Origin: Scenedesmus sp. ARA3
Taxonomy: Eukaryota > Chlorophyta > Chlorophyceae > Sphaeropleales > Scenedesmaceae
Reading direction: 5' to 3'
Length of the DNA stretch: 64,000 bases
Assembly (NCBI GenBank): GCA_004335835.1
Contig: RWJK01001657.1
Span: forward strand, 1-64,000
The notes beneath the pieces are model-generated. The model was not told the origin of the DNA and made no database searches. It saw only the letters and a list, made by a program, of their open reading frames with translations. Shown here one piece after another: positions 10,039 through 21,763 of the stretch. The position numbers were made by a program, and so were the translations under genes. The number at the start of each line of letters is the position of its first letter. Position 1 is the stretch's first letter.

Positions 10039-13000
10039 GTATGTAGGTGTCTGCAAAGCCCATCAGGGAACGCTTGAAGCTGCCCATGCCGCGGCTGCCG
10101 AGACACACCAGGTTGATCTGCAGCAGCAGCAGCAGCAGCAGCAGCAGGTATGCAGGTGTGAGCGACGTGCATGCGGGACTGCATGAAGCTGCCCAATGCC
10201 GCGGCTGCCCATGATGTACACAGCACGTCGGCCTGCAATGCAGCGACCAAAGCAGCGTCTGCAGCATGCATGTTTGACTGGCCCCCCTTCTGCTGGCCAT
10301 GCAGTCGCACCGAATACATCTTCAGCAGAAGGGGGAACACTCATGCATGCATGCTGCAGACTCTGCTGGGGCCGCCGCTGCATTGCAATACAATACGATA
10401 CCAATACCAATACCAAAGTATGGGACGGACCCACCTCAGGCACAAGCCCAGCGAGCCGATCTATCACTCATGATCATGAATACAATACAGTGCAACAAAC
10501 AGTACAGGACGGACCTGCCTCATGCACTTGCAGACCTGCACGGGATTGCTTGGCTCTCAAATGGGAAAGCTCAGCAAAGGTGCCCATCAAGCAGCACGTG
10601 TGGAAGATTTGTGCTGCAAATTTGCCACATACAGACCAAGCAATCCAAAATCCAAGGCTTGCCAAAGTAGGGCCACAGGTCCAACCACCAAGAAGCCAAG
10701 CAAGGATCATGTAATAACAGACATGTGGATATATTTCCTTTATATAAGCAAGTCAATTCCCTCCCCTTGTGGTTCTGAGATTACTTGCAAACCAATGCGC
10801 GCACATCATGACAGCCCACTCGCAGCATCAGGAGGCTGTTGGTAGGGATCTCTTGGTCCAGCTTTGCTTGAAGGTGCGCAGCTTTGCATTGATTATGCTA
10901 GTTCGTTGTGTTGGACTTTCCCCTCCCAACCACGGCAGCACAAAGCTCGTAATCATCACATCCCTGACAGTTCAGATGCAGCGCATGAGCTGTCAACATG
11001 CATCATGTCACACACCAGGTAGCGCTGTCACAGCACAGTGTGGCACGCCTCTGATGCCTATCCATGTGCAAGGAGCTGAAAACGACACCAACTAATGTCA
11101 TAGTATTACGCATCTCTCACCTTATGATCCTGAGCATACTTGCACACAGATGCGCCCACATCACTCGCCCCACCCTCCGGCAGCAGCGCAGAGCTGGTCA
11201 CGGCCACACCCCGCCAAATCCCGCTGCTGCTGCTGCTGCTGCTGCATGCACACTTCTCAGCAGCCCATGCAAACATGTGGGGCATTACAAAACACAAAGC
11301 CCGCACACTTCAGTGATTGTGATGGTACCTAATGATACAAAGGCAACCCCTCTCACCTTGTGGTCCTGAGCATACTTGCACACAGACGCGCCCACATCAC
11401 TCGCCCCACCCTCCGGCAGCAACGCAGAACTCGTAACCGTCACACCTTGCAGCCCGGCAGCAGCAGCAGCGCCCGAGATCGCCACTGCCGTCTTGGCTGC
11501 AAGGCTGCGGGCATAGTCCAGGCTGCGCTCAGTGCTAGCTTGCCACTGCTGAGCTTCAAGCGCTGCGACGGCTGCTGAGGTCTCGTCTAAGATCTGCAGC
11601 AGCAGCAGCAGCAGCAGCAGCAGCGTTGGAAGGCATAGTCCAGGCCGCGCTCAGTGCTAGCACGCCATTGCTGGCCTCTAGGGCCGCGACGGCTGCTGAG
11701 GTCTTGTCTAGAATCTGCGGCAGCAGCAGCAGCAGTGTTGAGAGGCATAGTCCAGGCTGCGCTCAGTGCTGGCACGCCACTGCTGTGCCTCAAGGGCTGC
11801 AACGGCTGCCGATGTCTCGTCCAGGATCTGCGGCAGCAGCAGCAGCAGCAGCGGCAGCAGCAGCAGCAGCAGTGTTAAACGAGGCATAGTCCAGGCTACG
11901 CTCAGTGCTAGCACGCCACTGCTGCGCCTCTAAGGCGGTGACTGCTGCTGAGGTCTTGTCCAGGATTTCCGGTGACAGCAGCAGCTGCAGCAGCAGTACC
12001 GTACCGGGTACGGCACAGGCAGCGCCACCACCACCACATGCACCCAACAAGCTATCAAGGACAACAACATTAAGCCCACTATACTCATGACACCAACACC
12101 ACAATGTATGCGTTTGTTATCTCCCAAAGCAACCCACCGGGTAGGGCACAGGCAGCGCCACCACCACCACGTGCACCTCATCTCTGCTGCGCAGCACGTG
12201 CGCCTGCAGCCAGCCCACCGCGTGCTGGCTGTGCACGGAGTCGTCCATGGCCAAGCACACCTTGCGCTGCGGGGCCTGCGGCAGCAGCAGCAGCAGCAGC
12301 AGAAGCAGCAGAAGCAGCAGCAGCAGCACACAGAGGCTGCTTTCAGCCAGACTGTCACGAACAAGCCAAGGCAATGTGCAGTAGGCCTGGCAACGAACCA
12401 CGCACGGTGGAGCAGTACACACATGCACGTCAGCACCTGCTGCTGCTGCTGCCGCGCCGTCACCATGCACCACCAGCACCGGCACGTGCGGCTGCTGCTG
12501 TCTTTGAATCCGCTACTCTACCAGCTACACTTGCTGCTGCTACACCTGCTGCTGCTGCTGTCCACTCACCTCGGCTCTGCTGCTGCTGCCGCTCCATCCC
12601 CATGCAACAGCAGCAACGGCACATGCAGCTGCTTCTGTCTTGCACTATCTACTACATTGGCTGCACCTTCTGCTGCTGCTGCCGCTGCTGTCCACTCACC
12701 TCGGCATCTGCTGCTGCTGCCGCTCCGTCACCACGCACCACCAGCACCGGCACATGCAGCTGATGATATATGTCGACACTCCATTAGCTACACCTGCTGC
12801 TGCTGCTGCTGCTGCCAGCTCACCTCCGCATCTGCTGCTGCTGCCGCACCATCCCCATGCACCACCAGCACCGGCACATGCAGCTGGTGGATGACGTGTA
12901 CCAACTACTATAGCAGCCACGCCTGCCGCTGCTGCTGCTGCCAACCCACCTCGGCATCTGCTGCTGCCGCTCCATCCCCATGCAACGCCAGCAACGCCAG

Positions 13001-13182
13001 CAACGGCACATGCAGCTGCTTCTGTCTTACACTATCTACCACACCAACTGCACCTATGGCTGCTGCTGCTGCTGCCAACCCACCTCAGCATCTGCTGCTG
13101 CTGCCGCGCCGTCGCCATGCACCACCAGCACCGGCACATGCAGCTGGTGGATGACTCACACAGCCTGCCAAGCACCTCAACA

Positions 13183-13219
<37 letters not shown>

Positions 13220-16200
13220 ACCCACCTCAGCATCTGCTGCTGCTGCCGCTCCATCGCCATGCACCACCAGCACCGGCACATGCAGCTGGTGGATGACTCA
13301 ACACAGCCTGCCCAGCACCTCAATACCTGCTGCTGCTGCTGCTGCTGCTGCTGCCACACCCCAGCTGCCAGCTCACCTCGGCATCTGCTGCTGCTGCCGC
13401 GCCGTCACCATGCACCACCAGCACCGGCACATGCAGCTGGTGGATGACGTAGTCACTCACACTGCCCAGCCCCACAAAGCTCATCAAGGACCTGGCAGCA
13501 GCAGCAGCAGCAGCATGTGGCAGCACTTATGTCTTGCTGCAACGATGGGTTGAGTATGCTCACACTGCCCAGCCCCACAAAGCTCATCAGGGACCTGGCA
13601 GCAGCAGCAGCAGCAGGGTACGGCAGCAGCAGCAGCAGCAGCAGCGGCAGCAGCAGGGTACGGCAGCAGCAGCAGCAGCGGCAGCAGGGTGCGGCAGCAG
13701 CAGCAGCAGCGGCAGCAGTTTGCGGCAGCAGCAGCATATAGCAGCATCACGATCTGGATGCAGCTGCTGGTTCTTCACTCATTCATACTGCCCAGCTCAG
13801 CAACACTTGTAAACGACCTGCGGTGGCGGCATACATACAGTGAACCAGCAGAAACACACCAGAAGCAGTGATGCTGGCACGTGCTGCTGCTGCCGCTGCC
13901 GAATTCCCCGCGCTTTGCCTCTGGTGCATATGTCTGATTAAAGTGCATATTTGCAGTGAGCCTGACACCGCTGCAAGCGTATGCACCAAAGCCAGCGGCA
14001 TTGTGTGCTGTGTTGCGATAATCAGCAGACAAACTTTCAGTGAGCTGGTGCCCGGATACTAGCAGCAACTCAACGAAAACTTGTCTGTTGGTGATCGTAA
14101 CATGACACACAATACTAACTCTGGCTTCAGCAGCAACAAATGCAGCTACTACAAGTCTGATGCAGAGACAACATTTCTTGCCATGACAGCATCAACCTAA
14201 CACACCAGCAGACTTGACTAGAAGTGGCAAGGCTGGCGTTTTCGATGTTTGTTCTTCCGCCCCCCTACGGCACGTCATGAACATGCTTGTGCAGAAGGCA
14301 CACATCAACCATGCTGCTGCTTCACATGATGTCGTCATGATCAGCACTGCATGCTACATGTTATCTTGCGGTTATATTGTTCCTGCAAACATGTCTTATG
14401 TTGCTCCTGCGCACATGTGTTATTAACTTGTCATCGGTCCGTTGGTTCCTGCCACCTCTGCATGCTGCCCAGCCGTGCTGCCAATGCTGCTTCGACTCCA
14501 CTGCAAAGAACTCTTCAAGTGGATGCTGCCCAGCCGTGCTGCCAATGCTGCTTCGACCCCACTGCAAAGAACTCTTCAAGTGGATGCTGCCCAGCCCTGC
14601 TGCCCATGCTGCTTCGACTCCACTGCAAAGAACTCTTCAAGTGGATGCTGCCCAGCCCTGCTGCCAATGCTGCTTCGACTCCACTGCAAAGAACTCTTCA
14701 AGTGGATGCTGCCCAGCCCGGCAGGTACTGTTATGATGTTATGTCACTTTATTATGTCACATGTTACTTTTGCGCACCTCTGGATGCTGCCCAGCCCCCT
14801 GCTGCCAATGACCACCATGCCAGCTCCCTTCGCCTTGGAAAACTCCACGATGCTGTCACCCACGCCTGCAGGCACATGTTACAATTGAAGCACAGTTGTA
14901 ATTCATGTTACACGACAAACAAACGTAGCAAGCACCAACAAGAGGCTTATACGGGTCACACAACACACAGTCATCTGAGCAGCAGAGTAAGGCGTGACAC
15001 ATCTACAAGGTTGCCGCATGGAAGGTTGCAACTGCTAGCAGCAGCAGCGGGCAGCTTCAGCAGCATCTTGTTAGCTGCCCAGGTGCTTCGCTGCAAGGAA
15101 ATTTAACAAGCACTTCCTGCAAGAGATCATCAGGTGCGCTGCGAATCAACCACAGACAAGCAAGTGCATGGACAACTGCAGCGCGCTGCACACGGTTGAA
15201 AATCAACCACGCCATCGGCAAGATGATAGAATCAGCTCAAGATGGTGGGACATGAAGAAGCAGCTGGCTCCCACCTGATGCGCCTCCAGCAGCTGGCAGT
15301 GCATGAGCATGCAGGCAAGACTTGGTCACCTGCACCACACACGCAATACAAGCAAACATGTACAAAATCAGGCAACCCGTGATGTAATCATTTATTTTTC
15401 ATCAGTTGCATGCTTGCAGGCAATGAAAGCATCCAAGAAACTTGAGTAACAACGATTTGGTGATGTGTTTGTTTGCAGTGACTATTGCGTGACTGGCGGG
15501 GTCACAAAGCAAGCTGTACATCAGGCCTGCTGCTGCTTTTTAAGGCGCACGTTTGCACTTTTGCAAAGTGTTGCACAGTGTGCTGTTGGGGCAGGTAACA
15601 AGCAGAGCACCAGTGACACATCTGGATGCAATGTCCCACACGTTTTGCCAAAGCATAGGACAACCTGCCAACACTTATACACAGCTTCCCACTAATGAAT
15701 TTAAATGTCAACGAGAGTAAGCAAGTACAGCAAGTAAGTCTCACCCCGGCCTCCAGCGCCTCCTGCACTGCTTACAAATGTTTTTTTTGCCAAAGCACAA
15801 GCATAGCATAGATTTAACTGCCAAAAATACTATCAGACCTTAGAGCTCGTAGTATTTTCAAGTCAGCTAGTACAGCAGGTGAAAACTTGAAAACTATTCA
15901 GCGCACAATCAAGCAATGCTGGACCAGGAGAATGTAAATCAACCTGCCAGTCCAACACCAACATACTATGCATCACCCCTGCATCACCAATAACCAAGCA
16001 ACAATAAAGCAAGGCAAGCATAACTGGCTCACCCCGGCCTCCAGCGCCTCCTGCACTGCTTCCCGCAGCACTTCTGTAGCATGTGCCTCGTCATGCTGCT
16101 TCTGCGCCTCCCACTGATGCGTGACAGCTGCCACTGCTGCTGCCGTTGCAACTGGGGCCACGGGATACACATTCATAGCCACTGGTGGCAGCACTGCAGG

Positions 16201-16523
16201 TTTGCAGGAAAGTTTGCAGGAGGGGCGGGGGTGCGTGAGGGAGCGGATGGGCAAAGCAGCAGTTGGCAGCGGAAGGGGCCCTCCATGCACAGCATAGCTG
16301 ATCAGGGCTCGTGAGCTGACATAAACGCATCTTTACTACCTTAAGGTTTGGCTTGAGCTGGTTGTGCAGCGAAAAAGGAAGGGTGAGGAGTGGGCTGAGC
16401 TGGACTCTTCTGCACACCTGTCACCACGTCCAGTTGCATGCCTTCCTTCCACAGATGCCGCGCGGTCCACAGCAAAGCGTCGTTGCCATGCTTACTGCCG
16501 TCGATTGCTACCAAGCAGTGCAT
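9736..16523 (-). CDS. Two-domain universal stress protein (8 exons)
   Basis: Exons (minus): 16523-16418, 16193-16033, 15329-15275, 14865-14778, 13491-13377, 12275-12138, 11593-11357, 9999-9736. They total 1164 nt (387 aa) and every junction is in phase. Domain 1 (residues 1-175) starts MHCLVAIDGSKHG, has GVGDSIVEFSKAKGAGMVV and IGSRGLG, and ends HVPVLVVHGDG. Domain 2 (176 to about 345) starts RKVCLAMDDSVHS, has LLPEGGASDVGASVCKYA and VCLGSRGMGSFKR, and ends AVAVIKAEAELL plus an Ala-rich tail. Both match the UspA nucleotide-binding fold. In both domains 14 residues separate GSRG from the following GS, against the usual 9. The likely role is a cytosolic stress/ATP-sensing protein. Only about 17% of the locus is coding; introns are filled with partial exon copies. 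Confidence 0.85.
10040..10262 (-). repeat. Two 5' echoes of USP exon 8
   Basis: Copies at about 10051-10120 and 10162-10231, upstream of exon 8, repeat its acceptor side and its GSRGMGSFKRSLMGF coding start. The second is more diverged (GSRGIGQ). Each is preceded on the minus strand by CTG-rich sequence like the real acceptor. Confidence 0.8.
11114..11212 (-). repeat. 3' echo of USP exon 7
   Basis: A near copy of the last about 90 bases of exon 7 (SSALLPEGGASDVGASVCKYAQDHK) with its donor GTGAGA, placed about 145 bp beyond the genuine donor at 11356. Confidence 0.85.
11629..11977 (-). repeat. Three 5' echoes of USP exon 7
   Basis: Copies at 11629-11721, 11741-11836 and 11881-11977 each begin after a CAG acceptor and encode ILDKTSAAV and QQWRASTERSLDYA. 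The genuine exon (11593-11357) alone continues into ARSLAAKTAVAISG. The copies are separated by (CTG)n on the minus strand. Confidence 0.85.
12000..12051 (-). repeat. 3' echo of USP exon 6
   Basis: Repeats HVVVVALPVPYP followed by GTACGG, about 85 bp beyond the genuine exon 6 end at 12138. Confidence 0.8.
12436..13290 (-). repeat. Array of about seven 3' echoes of USP exon 5
   Basis: Copies near 12447, 12575, 12690, 12817, 12942, 13081 and 13211 repeat the last about 60-75 bases of exon 5 (HQLHVPVLVVHGDG plus Ala run and DAE) and usually its donor. Spacing is about 110-140 bp, with (CTG)n or (CAG)n between. The whole of intron 5 (12276-13376) is this array plus short unique sequence. Confidence 0.85.
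13555..13840 (-). repeat. 5' echoes of USP exon 5 and CAG-rich tract
   Basis: A near-identical copy of the acceptor and first about 35 bases of exon 5 lies at 13558-13602. A decayed one lies at about 13783-13840. Interrupted (CAG)n/(CAGCGG)n fills the space between. Confidence 0.75.
14462..14719 (-). repeat. 61 bp minisatellite (about 4.2 copies) made from USP exon 4 end
   Basis: Units start at 14462, 14523, 14584, 14645 and, partially, 14706. Each holds the minus-strand segment for IGSRxGQH, derived from the end of exon 4, plus 30 bases of what looks like former intron. The period of 61 is not a multiple of three, so the array cannot be a repeated coding module. Confidence 0.9.
15736..15773 (-). 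repeat. 3' echo of USP exon 2
   Basis: Repeats AVQEALEAG followed by GTGAGA, 260 bp beyond the genuine exon 2 donor (16032). Confidence 0.8.
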
Positions 16524-19327
16524 GTTTCTTTATAGATACGCTACGGTCACTATCTCCGACACGTCTTGTCGTGAAAAGATAAGGTCTGCAGGGTTTGAAC
16601 TGCTTCAAAAGTGGGTAAAGTAACGGTTTGGTGGTGTTTGGCTGTCGTACGCTACACGAACAACAAGAGATACCGTTGAAGGAGGGTGCAGGGGCTTAGC
16701 GACTGTAACGAAAGGTACAAAGCGCTGCAAAGCTCGTGTAGCTGCTATCGGCGTGCGGATCCACACCCACATCACACATATGCTTGCAGGCGAACGCTCT
16801 CTTTCGCCAAGGTGCGCAGTTGCTGTAGATACGGCCGCAGCTGCTGTGTTGTGTGCGGCCGCCTCATCCTGGCTTGGCAGACACCTATTACCGTATTCAG
16901 AAATCATTGATGATGTGTATCGCGTGCAGCTTGCTCGGTTATGCGGCCTAGCCTGCACATGCAGTATGTGCAGCATCCACGCCTCCAGCCTTTGGCTTGC
17001 TCCCCATGCGAGATCAAGGTCCTTTAAGTGTGTGGCAGAGCGATTGGGTGCAGCCTATTCCCTGATGTGATGCCCATGAGCTGCAGGGAAGATCAGCCCA
17101 GACACATCTACTGCTGCAGCACACCAGCAGCAGCCAGCAGCACTGCACCATCAACTGCGTCTCCTGCAAGATTAAAGTCACATTTGCCTGACAAATTGCT
17201 GCTCTTGCTGCTGCTGTTTGACTGCTGCCTTCTGGACAGGTGGAGGAGAGCGTGGCAAGCAAGCATGGAGTCAAGCAGCAGCAGCAGCAGCTGCATCTTC
17301 ACACGGCGGCACCCAGGAGCAGTAGCACACTGGTGGTGCTGCAGCTGAGACCCTGTGGCACTCGGCACACTTTTGTCCCAAGTGCCCTATGCAACAAGAA
17401 ATCATCACTGATGTCTCCTGGCAGAAATCAGGCCTGTCCTCCATGGTCATGCCATTGCCTTCTGCGATACACTGTGCTATTGAAAAGACAGAATCTGTTC
17501 AAGTCTGCCCTTTCAACAGCAAATTGAATTGATGTAGGCAATGCCATGTCGGTTGAACAAGCCTGATTTTCAGCAAAAAGTGTTTAGCATATGCATGCGG
17601 GCATGCACAGCATCATCCACACCAAAACACTGGAACTTGCATGCTCTTGTGTTGGCGCTGCTGTTTGTGTTATCCTGGTGCTGCTCAGTTCTTCTTTTGC
17701 TGTGCTTGTAAAGTGAAGATATCATTGTGTTCTTGGTGATTTCTTGGTGGCGGTGTCTGTATTGTTTTACCAGTGTTTTTTTATGCCTGTTGTTCTTGCT
17801 TTTTGTGTATCCATTATTGTACTTTATGTGTACTGCTACTGCAGCTCTTCCATCTCCTCTGCCATTGCCCGGGTTGGCAGCGGGGCCATATTGTTGCACA
17901 GAGTAAACTGCAGCAGGCAGGCGGGGCTGGCGCTAGCCGGTTCTAGTGGCAGGGTGTGGCACAGCACCCTGTCGGCCTCCAGCTACAATATGCTTTGCTT
18001 TTCATGTGATTGAATGTGTTTCGTTTTATGTGTTCATTGTGTTCTTTCTGAAGACGTTGGTGCTGGGGACACTGCCAAGATCTCAGTGTGTTTGTGTTGC
18101 TGATGTACATGCCGTCTACAGGGTTGCTGCTGCTGCACTTGGTGCGGGATCTGCTCCCTACCCCCGGTTGTACTGCTGCTGCTGTCAACACGTGCCTGCA
18201 TGGTGTGCAGGCCCGCGTGTATCCCAGCGTGCTTCTGTCTTGACATCGGCAAGACCAGGTGCAGATTGTATTGTCTTTTCCTGCAAATCTATATACAGGT
18301 GGCACCGTGCTGTGACAGCAGCTGGCTGTACTGCTGCTGCTGCTTCTGCTTGCAGCATCCTCAGGCTGCCTGCACAGTGAGGTTTCGCAGGCCCGAGTGG
18401 TGCCAGCGTGCTTCGGTCTAACGGTCGCTTGCACAACTGCTTCAATCGATGCTGACTTGAGCAGCACAGCTGAGCTGTTGTCACCCCAGGTGACCGCACT
18501 GATTGGAGGTTGACTCAACCTGTGCACACTGGCACGGTGGCAGAGACAAAGCAGAAGGGGTAATGCCCCCCGCGTGTCCTGCATGACCACTTCTGTCTGT
18601 TGTCACGTATTGCTACCCCTCAAAATCCCGGGCACCAGGTCTTTCAAAGCATACTCGCAGGTGCGACAGGATCTCGCTGCATGATGCAAGACGTCAGCCC
18701 ATTGTTCTTCATACATATTAAACATCGAACGAGAATGATCGGACAGAGCACGCGTGCTTACGGTACATGCAATGGCTGTACCAGCTGCGAGTCCTTTTCC
18801 TTCAGCCCTGCAGCCCTGTACAGAAAGACAAGCCACACCGACAGCTCATTGGCAGCAGATCGCAGTTGAAGCTGCAATTGCCGCTGTTATGCGGCACGGC
18901 ATGCCCTTCCAGCGCTGCCTGGGCGTGTGCAAGCATACTGCTGCTGCACAGCAACATCAGAACCACTCACGCATGCAACCTTATCATGTACCATACGCTA
19001 TTCGTCTCTGGCTTCCTGGTATACTATATTACTGCTATGCAGGCTTCAGTTGCTGCCAGCCCACCCAGCCCATCTTGTACACGCCCCCGCTCCAGCGTGC
19101 TTGCCAAGCCATTCAGCGTGCTACAACCGGAGTAGTGCAGTCACCAGCTGCAGCAACTTGCGCGCCGCCGCACCAGCCACATCAACCAGCCCCCAAGCCA
19201 GCAGAGGCATCTGCAGATCTCTAGATCCACTTTCTCAGCCATTCAGCCGGCCAGCCAGCGCTGAACAGGGCCCAGGCAGTAGGCAGTACAGAAACAAGGC
19301 AGTACAGCAGTACACAGCGCAGCAGCC
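16524..19327. other. 2.8 kb region without a resolved gene
   Basis: The region lies between the divergent USP and EF-hand genes. Open plus-strand pieces exist, for example 17240-17530 (a Gln-rich stretch, then LVVLQLRPCGTRHTFVP) and 18754-19224, but I cannot splice them into one model or recognise a domain. A degenerate duplication (18205-18242 versus 18385-18420, gcaggcccg...ccagcgtgctt) resembles the exon-edge echoes elsewhere. That hints that a real exon is hidden near here. Confidence 0.4.
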
Positions 19328-21305
19328 ATGGGTATCAAGGACACCCCGATGTTCCGCAAGTGGGCGCGCAAGGCGTTTGACGAAATCGACATGGACAAGA
19401 CGGGCCGCGTGGACTACAAGGAGGTGCGGTGTTGCTGCATTGCAGAGTGCATTTTCATACCATATGACAGCTGCATTGCAGAGTGCATTTTCATACCATA
19501 TGACAGCTGCAGAGACACTCAAGTGCAATCTAGTCAGGACAAAGTGGGCCGCGTGGACTACAAGGAGGTGCGATGAGATGGATGGAATATCATGGTTGTG
19601 AACAGGATTTGTTGGTTGTGGATGAAGGCAGATAAGCATGATCAGACAGGCGATGTGGACCACAAAGAGGTGCAGTACAAATGGCGGTCACATGCGGTTT
19701 AGCTGCCAGTAGTGTGCAGCACAACAGCAACTGCAGCATCGCAGCTGGACACGGCAGCCGGCATGCTCCGGCATTTGTTTGCTGCATATCCGACCAGCTA
19801 TACCCCTACAGTGTCTTGATGTGCTGTGGAGGTGGTTAGCAGGGTTGTCTGCCCACCCTTCTGCTGCAGGTGTGCATTGGCATCCTGAAGATTTATGACA
19901 GCCTCAACGCAAAGTTCCCCGCACATGTCATCGCACCCAAGCGGTGAGAGCAAATGTAACATGCTGACTTGGCGCCAGCAGCGGTCGCAAAGTGCAGTGT
20001 GCAGTAGCAGACACATGACACGTGCAGCCTCAGCTGCAGTGCTGCTGCCTCCGTGCCATATAGTACCAGCTCACCTGGACAGCCAGGTTGTCGCAGCTTC
20101 AGCAATCGCTGACACAGCAACAGCACTAGCAACAAAAAAAAGGGCGCTGACTGTTTGCATGCTGCCCTGTGTCTGCATTTTGTTGCTGCAGCGTGGAGAT
20201 GCTGGACATGTGCAGGAAGTACGACAAGGATGGCAACGGCACCATTGAGTTCGAGGAGTTCCTGGAGATGAGCAAGGTGCGGGCCTGGTTACTACAAATG
20301 CTGCGCAAAGTGCCAGCAGCTGGTGGCATGTGCATGCAGACTTTCAGGCACGCTGCAGCAAGCATGGTTCGAGGAGTTCCTGGAGATGAGAGAGGTGCGC
20401 ATCTGGCTGTGAATGAGCAAGGCTACCGCAGCAGGCATGGCAGCAGGCTGTTGAATGCAGGCCCCCGATACGAGTTGAGTATGAGGAGTTTCGGATCCTG
20501 GAGATGAGCAAGGTGTGGTGATGCTGATTGCTGCAGACTGCTGCGCAGGCAGCTGCAGGCATGAGCACGCAGCATGCGTGGCACGCAGCATGCGCAAGCA
20601 GGCCGACACAATCAGGGTGCAGCAAGCATGGTTGACGAGCTCCTGATGATGGCCAAGATGTGGCGCTGGCCTGAGCAAGGATGCTTTCGGGCTTTGCTGC
20701 GGTTGACTGGCGGCAGGACAGTGCAAAGCAGCAGACACAGGTATTGCATGCGACTTGCGACTCAGTGTGGTGCTGCATGCTGGCTGCAGGTGCTGGTGGG
20801 CAGCAGGAAGAACTTCACAGAGAGCTTGGTGTGGAAGTACTTCTCAGGTAAGGATCGGCAGCAGCAGGCAGCAGCAGCAGCAGCAGCAGCAGCAGGCAGC
20901 AGCTTGAGGTTAGTCGGCTTGCTCAAGTGCTCACCATGACAGCGTCACAGCTGGCACCATTGCTGCAGCGCAGGTGCACACAAACTGCAGAAATAGACGT
21001 TGCAGGTTGCAGGTCTGCAGAGCTGGATCACAGCTTGGAGCAATGCCTGCAGGGGCCCCCTTGTCGCTGCACCTGAACCTGGCGTTGCTGCCACTTAATT
21101 GTTACACCTTGACTCTGTCAACCCATCAGCAGCATCATCAACAGCCTCCTTATATATAGTCCATCTTCTGGCTGGTGTGCCGCACACGCATTGGCAATGC
21201 TGCCAGGGTGGCATGCCAGGCCAGCCGCCTTCAACATTGCTGTGGGCAGCCGTGGTCATCCCATGCGGGCGCCTAACATGCTGGCTGGCTGTCGCCGCCG
21301 CCGCC

Positions 21306-21337
<32 letters not shown>

Positions 21338-21446
21338 TGCTGCTGCAGTGCTGACGCTCAAGGTGGTCATCTGCCCGCTGGCTGCCGCGTACCTGATCAA
21401 GTACCTGCGCTCAATGGAAGCCCCAATGGGTGACCGGCTGCTGCTG

Positions 21447-21486
<40 letters not shown>

Positions 21487-21646
21487 AGTGCTCACGCTCA
21501 AGGTGGTCATCTGCCCCCTGGCGGCCGCGTACCTGATCAAGTACCTGCGCTCGATTGAAGCCCCCATGGCTGAGCGGCTGCCTGTAGCACCCCTGGCCAG
21601 CATCCTCGAGATGGGCATCAAATTCATGGCGGCAAAGACGGACTGA
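19328..21646 (+). CDS. Two-EF-hand calcium-binding protein (5 exons)
   Basis: Exons 19328-19423, 19870-19943, 20192-20276, 20790-20847 and 21489-21646 give 156 aa in phase. There are two canonical 12-residue EF loops: DMDKTGRVDYKE (residues 21-32) and DKDGNGTIEFEE (68-79). Both have acidic positions 1, 3 and 12 and Gly at 6. A C-terminal hydrophobic stretch (VVICPLAAAYLIKYL) could be a membrane anchor or helix pack. The tail is EMGIKFMAAKTD. The role is presumably Ca2+ sensing; no catalytic domain is present. TGTAA occurs at 21827, 180 bases after the stop. Exons 1, 3 and 5 all have extra partial copies beside them. Confidence 0.85.
19434..19505. repeat. 36 bp perfect tandem duplication in intron 1
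   Basis: Two identical 36-base units (19434-19469 and 19470-19505, starting gctgcattgcagagtgc) lie just after the exon 1 donor of the EF-hand gene. Confidence 0.9.
19536..19676 (+). repeat. Two 3' echoes of EF-hand exon 1
   Basis: The first (about 19540-19574) repeats GRVDYKE exactly with donor GTGCGA. The second (about 19640-19672) reads GDVDHKE with GTGCAG. Both lie in intron 1. Confidence 0.85.
20367..20660 (+). repeat. Three 3' echoes of EF-hand exon 3
   Basis: Copies near 20367-20396 (FEEFLEMRE then GTGCGC), 20480-20515 (EEF, then LEMSK and GTGTGG) and 20624-20660 (most diverged) repeat the end of exon 3 in intron 3 at about 110-140 bp spacing. Confidence 0.85.
21345..21430 (+). repeat. 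5' echo of EF-hand last exon
   Basis: An upstream copy of the acceptor and first 80 bases of exon 5 (LTLKVVICPLAAAYLIKYLR). It follows a (CTG)n tract exactly as the genuine exon does at 21489, and diverges after EAPM. Confidence 0.9.
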
Positions 21647-21714
21647 CTCTGCCACTGTAGTAGTGTTGCCAGCTTGATGTCCAAGCTGAATGTAGCAGTG
21701 CATCTTGCATCAGC

Positions 21715-21763
21715 CGGGCATCAATGAGATGGGCATAAAGCCAATGGCGGCAAAGACAGACTG
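21715..21763 (+). repeat. Echo of EF-hand gene 3' end with stop
   Basis: Re-encodes EMGIKPMAAKTD plus TGA, 70 bases after the genuine stop. Confidence 0.85.

Noticed and set aside
12087..13447. Large plus-strand frames (His/Ala/Pro-rich, up to 355 aa)
   Set aside because: They are antisense to the USP echo array; periodicity comes from the repeats.
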